Source: Pseudomonas entomophila | Lineage (GTDB): Bacteria > Pseudomonadota > Gammaproteobacteria > Pseudomonadales > Pseudomonadaceae | DNA length: 64,000 nt | Direction of reading: 5' to 3' | Assembly (NCBI RefSeq): GCF_013523125.1 | Contig: NZ_JAAMQJ010000011.1 | Location: 42,199-106,198 of the forward strand | In this document: positions 51,937 to 62,515 of the stretch, piece by piece | How the letters are laid out: every line of letters starts with the position of its first letter | How positions within the stretch are numbered: the first letter of the stretch is position 1 | Position numbers and translations under genes: made by a program | Notes under the pieces: model-generated | The model's input: the letters and a program-made list of their open reading frames with translations, nothing else | Databases searched by the model: none | What the model was told of the DNA's origin: nothing

Positions 51937-52299
51937 ATGGAACGTATCCCGATCTTGCAGATGGGCGAGTTCCTGCTGGTGACCATCCAGGTCGACATGT
52001 ACGACCAACTGGCGCTGCGCCTGCAGGACGACCTGAGCGAGCGCATCAGCCATACGGGTGCGCGTGGTGTGCTGATCGACATCTCCGCACTGGACATGGT
52101 CGATTCGTTCATTGGCCGGATGATCGCCAACATGTCCGCACTGTCGCGCATCATGGACGCCGAGACCATGGTGGTCGGCATGCAACCGGCGGTGGCCATC
52201 ACCCTGGTCGAACTGGGCCTGACCCTGCCGGGCGTGAGCACGGCGCTGAACGTCGAGCGTGGCATGGCGCAACTGCGGCTGCGAGTGAACGCGCGATGA
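51937..52299 (+). CDS. rsbS: RsbS-type stressosome STAS protein
   Basis: 120 residues, single STAS domain: MERIPILQMGEFLLVTIQVD, then GVLIDISALDMVDSFIGRMI. Ser57 of VDSF corresponds to the Ser59 of Bacillus RsbS that RsbT phosphorylates. It forms the scaffold with RsbR. Four bases separate it from rsbR; the end overlaps rsbT (ATGA). Family assignment is firm from the sequence and the gene order R-S-T. Confidence 0.93.
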   Translation: MERIPILQMGEFLLVTIQVDMYDQLALRLQDDLSERISHTGARGVLIDISALDMVDSFIGRMIANMSALSRIMDAETMVVGMQPAVAITLVELGLTLPGVSTALNVERGMAQLRLRVNAR

Positions 52300-52700
52300 A
52301 CGTGCGTGACAGCGGGACGCTGCCGGTGCGTCTCGAACAGGATGTAGTGCTGGCCCGGCAACTGGTGCGCAAGCTGGCCAGCGAGGCCGGCATGCGCCTG
52401 GTCGACCTCACCAAACTGGTGACGGCGGTCAGCGAGCTGGCCCGCAACACGGTCGTCTACGGCGGGGGCGGCGACATGGACTGGAGCGTGCTGGACGACG
52501 GTGTGCAGGTCGGTGTGCGGCTGCTGTTCCGCGACGAAGGCCCTGGCATCCCCGACCTCAAGCTGGCCCTGACCGACGGCTGGACCTCGGGCAACGGCAT
52601 GGGCCTGGGCCTGACCGGCGCACGCCGTCTGGTCGATGAGTTCGAACTCGACACCACGCCTGGCGCAGGCACCCGGATCACGATCACCCGATGGACATGA
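52296..52700 (+). CDS. rsbT: RsbT-type serine/threonine kinase of the stressosome
   Basis: 134 residues. GHKL ATPase fold: N-box KLVTAVSELARNTVVYGGGG (Glu47, Asn51), G1 box RDEGPGIPDLKLALTDGWTS and G2 GNGMGLGLTGARRLVDEFEL, end RITITRWT. Phosphorylates RsbS and RsbR on stress and leaves the complex to activate its target. In Bacillus the target is the phosphatase RsbU; there is no RsbU here, so the output must differ, with the two downstream kinases as candidates. Overlaps neighbours on both sides. Confidence 0.93.
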   Translation: MNVRDSGTLPVRLEQDVVLARQLVRKLASEAGMRLVDLTKLVTAVSELARNTVVYGGGGDMDWSVLDDGVQVGVRLLFRDEGPGIPDLKLALTDGWTSGNGMGLGLTGARRLVDEFELDTTPGAGTRITITRWT

Positions 52701-53707
52701 TCATTTCGGCTTCCCTGACCCAGGTGCTGCCGATCGACGACGACAGCCAGGTCGGCCATGCCCGGCGCAGCGTGCAGCGTCTGGCCGAGCAGCAGGGCTT
52801 CGACGAGGTGGATGCCGGCCGTGCGGCGCTGGTCGCCACCGAACTGGCCACCAACCTGCTCAAGCACGCCGGCCAGGGTGTGCTGCATGTGCGTACCTTG
52901 CCAGGGCCCTTGGGCAGTGGCCTCGAGCTGTTGGCCATCGACCGCGGTCAAGGGTTCGACGCCGCCGTGTGCATGACCGACGGCTACTCCACCTGTGGCA
53001 CCCAAGGCCTGGGCCTGGGCAGCATTTCGCGCCTGACCCAGGTCTGCGATCACTACAGCGACGCCCGCGGCACCGTCGTGCTGGCGCGCCTGTACCCCCG
53101 TGCCAGCCCTCGTGTCGACCTGCGTTTCGGCGTCAGCCAGCATTCGCTGTACGACGACCCGGCCTGTGGCGATACCTGGGCCCTGGCATTGACCGAGCAA
53201 GGCGTCGCCGCGCTGGTCATCGATGGGCTAGGCCACGGCGAGGGCGCCGAAGAAGCGGCGCGCGCCGGTGCACGCGTGTTCGAGGCGGCGCCGTTCGCCA
53301 ACCTGCAGGACGCCATCGGCGCGATGCACCAAGCCATGACCGGTACCCGGGGCGGCGCCGTGGCCGTGGCGCGCTACGAGCGGGCGCACCGGCACTTCAG
53401 CTTCGTCGGGATCGGCAACATCAGCGCCAGCCTGATCGACGGCACCCGCAGCCAGGGACTGGCCTCGCACCCAGGGATCGTCGGTGGGCACTACCGCAAG
53501 GCCCACGTGTTCGACTACGCTGACCCCAGCGCGCGCTGGCTGATCCTGCACAGCGACGGCTTGCAGTCGCGCTGGACCCTCAACGACTACCCTGGCCTGG
53601 TGCACTGCCATCCGGCCGTGATCGCTGCCGTGTTGCACCGCGACTTCTGCCGAGGGCGGGATGACGTGACGGTGGTGGTCATCGACCTGGAGAGCCCCCA
53701 TGGCTGA
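52691..53707 (+). CDS. Fusion of GHKL ATPase domain and RsbX-like PP2C phosphatase
   Basis: 338 residues. The first 140 form an anti-sigma-type GHKL domain: RAALVATELATNLLKHAGQG (N-box), LLAIDRGQGFDAAVCMTDGY (G1) and STCGTQGLGLGSISRLTQVC (G2). The rest is a SpoIIE/RsbX-type PP2C phosphatase: AALVIDGLGHGEGAEEAARA with metal-binding Asp, WLILHSDGLQSRWTLNDYPG and CRGRDDVTVVVIDLES. RsbX resets the stressosome by removing phosphate from RsbR and RsbS. Having a kinase-like domain in the same chain could give both activities. Starts within rsbT by ten bases; ATG 52691, with another at 52697. Confidence 0.9.
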   Translation: MDMIISASLTQVLPIDDDSQVGHARRSVQRLAEQQGFDEVDAGRAALVATELATNLLKHAGQGVLHVRTLPGPLGSGLELLAIDRGQGFDAAVCMTDGYSTCGTQGLGLGSISRLTQVCDHYSDARGTVVLARLYPRASPRVDLRFGVSQHSLYDDPACGDTWALALTEQGVAALVIDGLGHGEGAEEAARAGARVFEAAPFANLQDAIGAMHQAMTGTRGGAVAVARYERAHRHFSFVGIGNISASLIDGTRSQGLASHPGIVGGHYRKAHVFDYADPSARWLILHSDGLQSRWTLNDYPGLVHCHPAVIAAVLHRDFCRGRDDVTVVVIDLESPHG

Positions 53708-54561
53708 GCCCTGCGCGAACGCCGCCGAACAGGCGTTGCTGAACCAGCGCCTGCTGGCCGAGAACGCGGCCCTGCGCGCCGAACTCGACGAAACCAACCA
53801 GGGCGTGCTGGCGCTGTATGCCGAGCTGGACACCCAGGCCGAGCACCTGCGCCAGGCCTCGGACCTCAAGAGCCGTTTCCTCTCCTACATGAGCCACGAA
53901 TTCCGCACGCCGCTGGGCTCGATCCTGAGCATCACCAGCCTGCTGGCCGACGAACTCGACGGGCCGCTGAGCCCCGAGCAGCACAAGCAGGTGGCGTTCA
54001 TCAGCAATGCCTCGCGCGAGCTCAGCGACATGGTCGACGACCTGCTCGACCTGGCCAAGATCGAGGCGGGGCGCATCACCATCTCGCCGGCCTGGTTCGA
54101 CATGTTCGACCTGTTCGCCGCCTTGCGCGGGATGTTCCGGCCGATCGTCGACACCAAGGCGGTCGACCTGATCTTCGAGGAGCCCGTGGGCCTGCCACGG
54201 CTGTACACCGACGACAAGAAGCTGGCGCAGATCCTGCGCAACTTCATTTCCAACGCGGTCAAGTTCACCGTGCGTGGCGAGGTACGCATTTCGGCCCAGC
54301 TCGAAGGCACCGACCGAGTCCGCTTCGCCGTCAGCGATACCGGCATCGGCATCGCCCAAGAGCTGCACGGCACCTTGTTCGAAGACTTCGCCCAGGTCGA
54401 CTCGCCCTTGCAGAAGAAACTGCGCGGCACCGGCCTGGGGCTGTCGCTGTGCAAGCAGTTCGCCGCGCTGCTCGGCGGCAGCGTCCGGGTCGAGAGCATG
54501 CCCGGTGTCGGTTCGACCTTCTCGGTGATCATCCCGTTGGCGCTGGCCCAGGAGGGTGCCG

Positions 54562-54572
<11 letters not shown>
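53700..54572 (+). CDS. Cytosolic histidine kinase of the stressosome operon
   Basis: 290 residues without a membrane segment. An N-terminal coiled coil (ALLNQRLLAENAALRAELDE; LYAELDTQAEHLRQASDLKS) leads into HisKA with His in RFLSYMSHEFRTPLGSILSI. The HATPase part has LRNFISNAVKFTVRGEVRIS, SDTGIGIAQ and LRGTGLGLSLCKQFAALLGG. It has no receiver or sensor domain of its own, so input may come from RsbT or the phosphatase fusion. Overlaps the phosphatase gene by eight bases and the next gene by eleven. Confidence 0.92.
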
Positions 54573-56508
<1,936 letters not shown>

Positions 56509-56564
56509 GTGTTCCGGGGGGGCGGTAAGTTCATGCTTGCCTGACATACGGCGGGGCTGATTTC

Positions 56565-56583
56565 ATGGGCCCGCAGGGCCCAT
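56565..56583. other. Hairpin element ATGGGCCC-GCA-GGGCCCAT
   Basis: A perfect eight-pair stem with loop GCA, between the convergent stressosome operon and mobA. Flanked by TTTC on the left and AAAA on the right, so on neither strand is it followed by a good U run. Second occurrence of the core GGGCCCGCAGGGCCC found at 49658-49672. Confidence 0.6.
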
Positions 56584-56639
56584 AAAACCCGCCCTCACAC
56601 GACGCAGCCTGTACCACGCCCAACCCGCCCCACGATGTT

Positions 56640-57203
56640 CTACAACCACGCCGGGCTGTTGAAATTATCCAGCCGCGCATCGCCCTCGGCGCACTCCAGC
56701 GCCTGCAAGGGCATCTGCCGCAGGATCCGTTGCAGGCTTCGTTCGCCCTCTGTCCACGCGCGCTCCAGTTGGGGCAGCAGCGCGCGCGGCAACACGCTGA
56801 ACATCGGCTGCCAATACCCGTCCTGGCGCACCATGGCCGGCTGATCATGGGTCACCGCCAACTGCACCAGCGCTTCGACCAAGGCTCGATCCAGGCGCGG
56901 TGCGTCGCAGGCCAGCAAGACCACCCAGGCATGCCGCGCGGCAGTCAGCCCGGCGATGACGCCTGCCAGCGGGCCAGGGAAGTCGGTCTCGGCATCGGCC
57001 ACGCAACGGTCGGCATAGCGGGCATAGCGAGCGGCGTTGCGGTTGCAGGAAATCACCAGGTCATCGGTCAGCGGACGCACCACACGGTGCAGGTGCGCCA
57101 CCAGCGGTTCGCCCTGCCACTCGACCAATCCCTTGTCACGTCCACCCATGCGCTGCCCGCGACCACCGGCCAGGATGAGCACTGAATAAAGGGGCGGGGA
57201 CAT
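56640..57203 (-). CDS. mobA: Molybdenum cofactor guanylyltransferase
   Basis: 187 residues from ATG 57203. Joins GMP to molybdopterin to form the bis-MGD cofactor. The nucleotide-binding start SVLILAGGRGQRMGGRDKGL has the LAGGxxxRMGGxDK motif; CVADAETDFPGPLAGVIAGL and VVLLACDAPRLDRALVEALV follow the family. CD in ACDAP is the usual metal-binding Asp. Usual length is about 190. It lies on the same strand as, and 61 bases downstream of, the RND pump gene, probably without functional link. Confidence 0.93.
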   Translation of the reverse strand: MSPPLYSVLILAGGRGQRMGGRDKGLVEWQGEPLVAHLHRVVRPLTDDLVISCNRNAARYARYADRCVADAETDFPGPLAGVIAGLTAARHAWVVLLACDAPRLDRALVEALVQLAVTHDQPAMVRQDGYWQPMFSVLPRALLPQLERAWTEGERSLQRILRQMPLQALECAEGDARLDNFNSPAWL

Positions 57204-57264
57204 GGGGCGGACTCCTGAGCGATGACTGCCCAGACCCTCCCACGCCCGGCCCGGCTTGTCCAGG

Positions 57265-60200
57265 TCAGCGCTCATCGGGTGACGCCACCGAAGGTGCCTC
57301 GACGGGCCGCCGCCGTGCCAGGCGCATCACCACCACGAAAAACACCGGCACGAAGACCACCGCCAACGTGGCGCTGAGCATGCCGCCGATCACGCCGGTG
57401 CCGATCGCCTGCTGACTGGCCGACCCTGCACCGCTGGCGATGGCCAGGGGTACGACCCCGAGGATGAAGGCCAGCGAGGTCATCACGATCGGCCGCAGAC
57501 GCAGACGGGCCGCCTGAAGCGCCGCCTCGGCCGGGCTGTGGCCCTGGTCGAGCAGGTGCTTGGCGAACTCGATGATCAGGATGGCGTTCTTCGCCGACAG
57601 GCCGATCAAGGTGATCAGGCCGACCTTGAAGAACACGTCGTTGGGGAGACCGCGCAGGCTGACCGCCAGCATCGCACCGAGGATCCCGAGCGGGACCACC
57701 AGCAGCACGGCCGTCGGAATCGACCAGCTTTCGTACAGCGCCGCCAGGCACAGGAACACCACCAGCAACGATAGCGCCATCAGCAGCGGCGCCTGGTTGC
57801 CCGACAGTCGCTCCTGCAACGACAGGCCGGTCCATTCCAGGCCGACGCCCGCCGGCAACGCGACCACCAGGCGTTCGATCTCGGCCATGGCCTGCCCGGA
57901 ACTCACCCCGGCCACCGGTTCGCCGGAAATCGACACGGCCGGGTAGCCGTTGTACCGGGTCAACTGCACCGGCCCGCTGACCCAGCGCGCCTGGACGAAC
58001 GCGGCCAGCGGCACCATCTGGCCACTGGCGTTGCGCACGTGGATCTTCAGCAGGTCCTCGACCTGGCTGCGCTGATCGCCTTCGGCCTGCACCACCACCC
58101 GCTGCATGCGACCCTGGTTGGGGAAGTCGTTGACGTAAGTCGAGCCGACCGCCGTGTCGAGCACCGCGCCGATGTCGCTGAAGGCGATGCCCAGGGCATT
58201 GGCCTGACGGCGGTCGATCTCCAGCTCGACCTGGGGGCTTTCGGCCAGCGACGCTTCACGCACGTTGGTCAGCAGGGGGTTGTCCCGGGTCTGCGCCAGC
58301 AAGCGGTCGCGGGCCTGCATCAACCCTTGGTAGCCCAGCCCGCCGCGGTCCTGCAGGCGGAATTCGAAGCCGCCCGATTCGCCCAGCCCGTCGACCGGCG
58401 GGGGCAGCACCGAGAAGGCCACCGCGTCCTTGAGCTGGCCGAAGGCCTGGTTGGCACGGTCGGCGATGGCCTGGGCGCCATCCGCCGCGCCGCGTTCGGC
58501 CCAGTCCTTGAGGGTGGTGAACGCCAGCGCAGCGTTCTGGCCGCTGCCGGAGAAGCTGAAGCCCAGGATCACCGTGGTGTTGCCCACCCCAGACTCGCCT
58601 GCGTTGTGCGCCTCGATCTGCGCGGCCACCTGCTCGGTGCGCAGGCGACTCGCGCCCGGCGGCAGCTGGATGTCGGTGATGGTGTAGCCCTGGTCTTCGG
58701 TCGGCAGGAAGGCACTGGGCAACTGGCTGAAGCCATACCCCAGCACCGCAAGCAGCACGCCGTACACCAGCAGGTAACGCCCGCTGCGCGCCAGCGCCTG
58801 GCCGACCCAGCGCTGGTAGCCGTCGCTCATGCGCTCGAAGCCGCGGTTGAACGCCCCGAACAGGCCGCCGCGGCGACCATGGCTGTCGGCCGGAATCGGC
58901 TTGAGCAGGGTCGCGCACAGGGCCGGCGTGAGGCTCAGGGCGAGGAAGGCCGAGAACAGGATCGACACGGCCATGGACACCGAGAACTGCTGGTAGATGA
59001 TCCCCACCGAGCCCTTCATGAAGGCCATCGGCAGGAACACCGCCACCAGCACCAGGGTGATGCCGATGATCGCCCCGCTGATCTGGCCCATGGCCTTGCG
59101 CGTCGCCTCCCGCGGGCCCAGACCTTCCTCGGCCATGATGCGCTCGACGTTCTCCACCACCACGATGGCGTCGTCGACCAGGATGCCGATGGCCAGCACC
59201 ATGCCGAACAGCGTCAGCACGTTGACCGAGAACCCCAGCGCCAGCATCAGGGCGAAGGTGCCGGCCAGGGCCACCGGCACCACCAGGGTGGGGATGAGCG
59301 TATAGCGCAGGTTCTGCAGGAACAGGTACATCACCGCGAACACCAGCACCATGGCCTCGAACAGGGTCATGATCACCTGCTTGATCGAGGCCTTGACGAA
59401 GGGCGAGGTGTCGTAAGGGATGTCGTATTTCACGCCTTCTGGGAACTGGCGCGACAACTGCTCCAGCGTCGCGCGCACCCGTGTTGCGGTGTCCATGGCA
59501 TTGGCGCCGGGCGACAGCTGCACGGCGAAGGCGCTGGAGGGCTTGCCATTGAGGCGGGTGCCGTACTGGTATTCCTGGGCGCCGATCTCGACGCGGGCGA
59601 CATCCCCCAGGGTCACCACCGCACCGTCCGGGCTGGCCCGCAGGACGATGGCGGCGAACTGGGCAGGGTCGCTCAACTGCCCCTTGACGATGACGTTGGC
59701 GGTGATTTCCTGGGTCGCACGCCCGGGCAGATCGCCGATGCTGCCCGGTGCCACCTGGGCGTTCTGCGCGGTGATGGCGTCGACCACGTCGGTGGGCGTC
59801 AGGCCCAGGCCGATCAGCTTGCGCGGGTCGATCCAGACCCGCATGGCCCGCTCCGAACCGTACAACTGCGCCTTGCCGACCCCCTCCAGGCGGCGCACCT
59901 CGTTCATCACGTTGCGTGCCAGATAGTCGCTCAGGGCGATCTCGTCCAGGCGGCCGTCCTCGGAGGTCAGGGTCGCCAGCAACAGAAAGCCCGTGGAGAC
60001 TTTCTCCACCTGCAGGCCTTGCTGGGTCACCGGGCGGGGCAGGCGTGACTCCACCACCTTCAATCGGTTTTGCACGTCGACCTGAGCCAGGTCGGGGTTC
60101 GTGCCGGGCGCGAAGCTGACCTTGATCGTGGCGCTGCCCAGGCTGCTCTGCGACTCGAAGTACAGCAGGTGGTCGGCACCGTTGAGTTCCTGCTCGATCA

Positions 60201-60390
60201 GGCTGACCACGCTTTCGTCCAGGGTCGCCGCCGAGGCGCCTGGGTAGACGGCGTAGATCTCGATCTGTGGCGGCGCCACGTCGGGGTACTGGGCCACGGG
60301 CAACTGCGGCAGCGCCAGCGCGCCGGCCAACAGGATGAACAAGGCCACCACCCAGGCGAAGACCGGGCGGTCGATGAAGAAATGCGGCAT
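57265..60390 (-). CDS. RND multidrug efflux pump, inner-membrane subunit (HAE1/AcrB type)
   Basis: 1041 residues, 12 helices with two large periplasmic loops. Starts MPHFFIDRPVFAWVVALFIL. The proton-relay residues are present: Asp-Asp in GILVDDAIVVVENVERIMAE and Lys in LIGLSAKNAILIIEFAKHLL. Pore-loop and docking sequences are of the AcrB/MexB class (SSLGSATIKVSFAPGTNPDL; GFGFSGSGQN-like part). Substrate not predictable. Co-transcribed with its adaptor gene, 11 bases upstream. No outer-membrane channel gene is in the window, so it would use another channel such as an OprM or TtgC type. A divergent two-component pair lies beyond the adaptor. Confidence 0.94.
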   Translation of the reverse strand: MPHFFIDRPVFAWVVALFILLAGALALPQLPVAQYPDVAPPQIEIYAVYPGASAATLDESVVSLIEQELNGADHLLYFESQSSLGSATIKVSFAPGTNPDLAQVDVQNRLKVVESRLPRPVTQQGLQVEKVSTGFLLLATLTSEDGRLDEIALSDYLARNVMNEVRRLEGVGKAQLYGSERAMRVWIDPRKLIGLGLTPTDVVDAITAQNAQVAPGSIGDLPGRATQEITANVIVKGQLSDPAQFAAIVLRASPDGAVVTLGDVARVEIGAQEYQYGTRLNGKPSSAFAVQLSPGANAMDTATRVRATLEQLSRQFPEGVKYDIPYDTSPFVKASIKQVIMTLFEAMVLVFAVMYLFLQNLRYTLIPTLVVPVALAGTFALMLALGFSVNVLTLFGMVLAIGILVDDAIVVVENVERIMAEEGLGPREATRKAMGQISGAIIGITLVLVAVFLPMAFMKGSVGIIYQQFSVSMAVSILFSAFLALSLTPALCATLLKPIPADSHGRRGGLFGAFNRGFERMSDGYQRWVGQALARSGRYLLVYGVLLAVLGYGFSQLPSAFLPTEDQGYTITDIQLPPGASRLRTEQVAAQIEAHNAGESGVGNTTVILGFSFSGSGQNAALAFTTLKDWAERGAADGAQAIADRANQAFGQLKDAVAFSVLPPPVDGLGESGGFEFRLQDRGGLGYQGLMQARDRLLAQTRDNPLLTNVREASLAESPQVELEIDRRQANALGIAFSDIGAVLDTAVGSTYVNDFPNQGRMQRVVVQAEGDQRSQVEDLLKIHVRNASGQMVPLAAFVQARWVSGPVQLTRYNGYPAVSISGEPVAGVSSGQAMAEIERLVVALPAGVGLEWTGLSLQERLSGNQAPLLMALSLLVVFLCLAALYESWSIPTAVLLVVPLGILGAMLAVSLRGLPNDVFFKVGLITLIGLSAKNAILIIEFAKHLLDQGHSPAEAALQAARLRLRPIVMTSLAFILGVVPLAIASGAGSASQQAIGTGVIGGMLSATLAVVFVPVFFVVVMRLARRRPVEAPSVASPDER

Positions 60391-60401
60391 GGCTCAGGTC
60401 C

Positions 60402-61571
60402 TCAGGGTGCGCTGGCGGCGGATGCCGACGACGTCGGCTCGGGGGCGATCCGGACCGGGTCGCCGGGCTTGACGTGCTGCAGGCCCTCGACCACCACGCG
60501 CTCGCCGGCTGCCAGGCCGTCGAGCACCACCCAGCGATCGCCCTGGACACTGCCCAGCACCAGGGTGCGCTCGCTGACCTTGTCGTCGGCGTCCACCACC
60601 AGCACCTTCGGTACCCCGGCGCTGTCGCGCAGGATCGCCCGCTGCGCCACGCTCAGCCCCTCGGGCTGCACGGCCTGGGCCAGGCGTACGCGCACGTAGC
60701 CACCGGGCAGCAGGTCCAGGTCCGGGTTGGGAAAGGCGCTGCGCAGGGTCACCTGCTGGGTGCTCGGGTCGACCCGCAGGTCGGTGAACAGCAGCGTGCC
60801 GCTGTGCGGGTAGACACTGCCATCGGGCTGCACCAACGTGGCCGTGGCTGCCGCCTCGCCCGTCTGGCGCAGTTCACCGGCACGCAGGGCCTGGCGCAGG
60901 GCGGTCAGCTCGCCGAGCGACTGGGTGACGTCGGCATGGATCGGGTCGAGCTGCTGGATGGTCGCCAGCGGCGTGGTCTCGCCCTGGCCGACCAGCGCGC
61001 CTTCGGTGACCTGGGCACGGCCGATGCGTCCGGCGATCGGTGCGGTGACGGTGGCATAGCCCAGGTTCAGCCGGGCCCGCTCCAACGCGGCCTTGGCCTC
61101 GGCCACGGCGGCATCGGCCTGCATCAAGGTGGCACGGGCATTGTCGTATTCCTGTCGGCTGATCGCCTCGATCTCGCTCAGTTCGCCATAGCGGCGTGCC
61201 TGCAGGCGGGCCTGGTAGCGCGTCGCCTCGGCGCGCTTCACGGCTGCCTGGGCGCTGTCGAGGTCGGCCTTGAACGGCGCCGGATCGATGCGGAACAGCA
61301 CGTCGCCGGCCTTGACGTCACTGCCCTCGCGGTACACCCGTTCGAGCACCACACCGGCCACTCGGGCTCGTACTTCGGCAACCCGAGGCGCCAGCAGGCG
61401 GCCGCTGAGTTCGCTGCTGACGGCCAACGGCTGGGTATGAAGGGTTTCGACGCGTACCTCGGCAGGCGGGGTGGGCGGCGTCGGCTCGGCGGCGTCGTCG
61501 CAACCGGTCAGCCACAGCAGGGCCGACAGGGCCAAGGTGCAGGTGCGCAAGGTGCAGGGGGAGGGCAACAT
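60402..61571 (-). CDS. RND efflux periplasmic adaptor (membrane fusion lipoprotein)
   Basis: 389 residues; leader with lipobox (TLALSALLWLTGC) makes it a lipoprotein of the inner membrane. Barrel-sandwich halves LAPRVAEVRARVAGVVLERV and YREGSDVKAGDVLFRIDPAP, an alpha-hairpin (VKRAEATRYQARLQARRYGE) and the second lipoyl half ATVTAPIAGRIGRAQVTEGA; then the beta-barrel VDPSTQQVTLRSAFPNPD. Typical AcrA/MexA class. First gene of the pump operon. The 236-base gap to the divergent regulator carries TGTGAA repeats that may be the operator. Confidence 0.93.
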   Translation of the reverse strand: MLPSPCTLRTCTLALSALLWLTGCDDAAEPTPPTPPAEVRVETLHTQPLAVSSELSGRLLAPRVAEVRARVAGVVLERVYREGSDVKAGDVLFRIDPAPFKADLDSAQAAVKRAEATRYQARLQARRYGELSEIEAISRQEYDNARATLMQADAAVAEAKAALERARLNLGYATVTAPIAGRIGRAQVTEGALVGQGETTPLATIQQLDPIHADVTQSLGELTALRQALRAGELRQTGEAAATATLVQPDGSVYPHSGTLLFTDLRVDPSTQQVTLRSAFPNPDLDLLPGGYVRVRLAQAVQPEGLSVAQRAILRDSAGVPKVLVVDADDKVSERTLVLGSVQGDRWVVLDGLAAGERVVVEGLQHVKPGDPVRIAPEPTSSASAASAP

Positions 61572-61705
61572 AGAAGGGGTCCGAAAAGGTCATGCGAATC
61601 GCCGAAACAGGACGGCGTGGATGAGCACGGGCAGCGGCGTGTCGATGACCGTGGCTGCCTGCCTGTGCAACGCTGCCATGCTACGTCACCACGCCCCATC
61701 AGGCC

Positions 61706-61742
61706 TGTGAACCTCTGTAGGTCATGTGTGAAAAATTGTGAA
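61706..61742. promoter_or_regulatory. Candidate operator: three TGTGAA direct repeats
   Basis: TGTGAA at 61706, 61727 and 61737, spaced 21 and 10 bases, that is on one face of the helix. They lie between the pump operon and the divergent OmpR-type regulator gene. Direct repeats at one- and two-turn spacing are typical of OmpR-family response regulators. Assignment is inferred. Confidence 0.4.
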
Positions 61743-61807
61743 GAAATATCCGGCTCACCTGTAGGATTCTTTATCCTGGCTGCCTTCGACGCCACGTGAC
61801 CGCCACC

Positions 61808-62509
61808 ATGCCCACTCTGCTCCTGGTCGAGGACGACAGCGCGCTGTCCGAGCTGATCGCCCGTTACCTGCACCGCAACGGCTTCCAGGTCCGTTGCCTG
61901 GCACGCGGCGACCAGGTGCTGGACGACGTGCGTTGCGACCCGCCCGACCTGGTCATTCTCGACCTCATGCTGCCGGGGCTCGATGGTCTGCAGGTCTGTC
62001 GCCAGCTGCGCCAGGCCTCGCAAACCCTGCCGATCCTCATGCTGACCGCCCAGGACGACAGCCATGATCAGGTGCTGGGGCTCGAACTCGGCGCCGACGA
62101 CTACGTGACCAAGCCCTGCGAGCCGCGTGTGCTGCTGGCGCGCGTGCGCACCTTGCTGCGTCGCAGCAACATCCACGAGCCACGCCTGGACCCCCTGCGC
62201 ATCGTCATCGGCGGCCTGTGCCTGGACCTGACCGAACGCCAGGTGACGTGGGGTGGTGCAGCGGTGGACCTGTCGCGGGGCGAGTTCGACCTGTTGGTGG
62301 TGCTGGCCCGGCATGCCGGTGAGGTGCTCAGCCGGGACAGGATCCTCCAGCAGTTGCGGGGCATCGAGTTCAACGGCACTGACCGCTCGGTGGACGTGGC
62401 GATCTCCAAGTTGCGTCGGCGCTTCGACGACAATGCCGAAGAGGCGCGCAAGATCAAGACGGTGTGGGGCAAGGGCTACCTGTTCAGTCGCAGCGAGTGG
62501 GAGTGCTGA
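61808..62509 (+). CDS. OmpR/RstA-type response regulator
   Basis: 233 residues from ATG 61808 (MPTLLLVEDDSALSELIARY); a GTG at 61796 is possible. Receiver domain with Asp in LVILDLMLPGLDGLQVCRQL, Thr in ILMLTAQDD and Lys in DDYVTKPCEPRVLLARVRTL. C-terminal winged helix: VDLSRGEFDLLVVLARHAGE, then RILQQLRGIEFNGTDRSVDV and SKLRRRFDDNAEEARKIKTV, WGKGYLFS. Most like RstA. It diverges from the RND pump genes and precedes its kinase by six bases, so it is a natural regulator of the pump. Confidence 0.92.
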   Translation: MPTLLLVEDDSALSELIARYLHRNGFQVRCLARGDQVLDDVRCDPPDLVILDLMLPGLDGLQVCRQLRQASQTLPILMLTAQDDSHDQVLGLELGADDYVTKPCEPRVLLARVRTLLRRSNIHEPRLDPLRIVIGGLCLDLTERQVTWGGAAVDLSRGEFDLLVVLARHAGEVLSRDRILQQLRGIEFNGTDRSVDVAISKLRRRFDDNAEEARKIKTVWGKGYLFSRSEWEC

Positions 62510-62515
62510 CCGGCC

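Noticed and set aside
54556..54561. GTG start for the receiver-PAS-kinase-receiver gene
   Set aside because: The GTG overlaps its own GGAGGG; ATG 54562 has correct spacing.
58039..60048. A 669-codon plus-strand open frame opposite the RND pump
   Set aside because: Shadow of the pump gene; His/Gln/Arg-rich nonsense composition.
58256..60550. A 764-codon minus-strand open frame overlapping the pump in another frame
   Set aside because: Same-strand alternate frame of the real RND gene; its sequence is Arg/Pro/Gly-rich without motifs.
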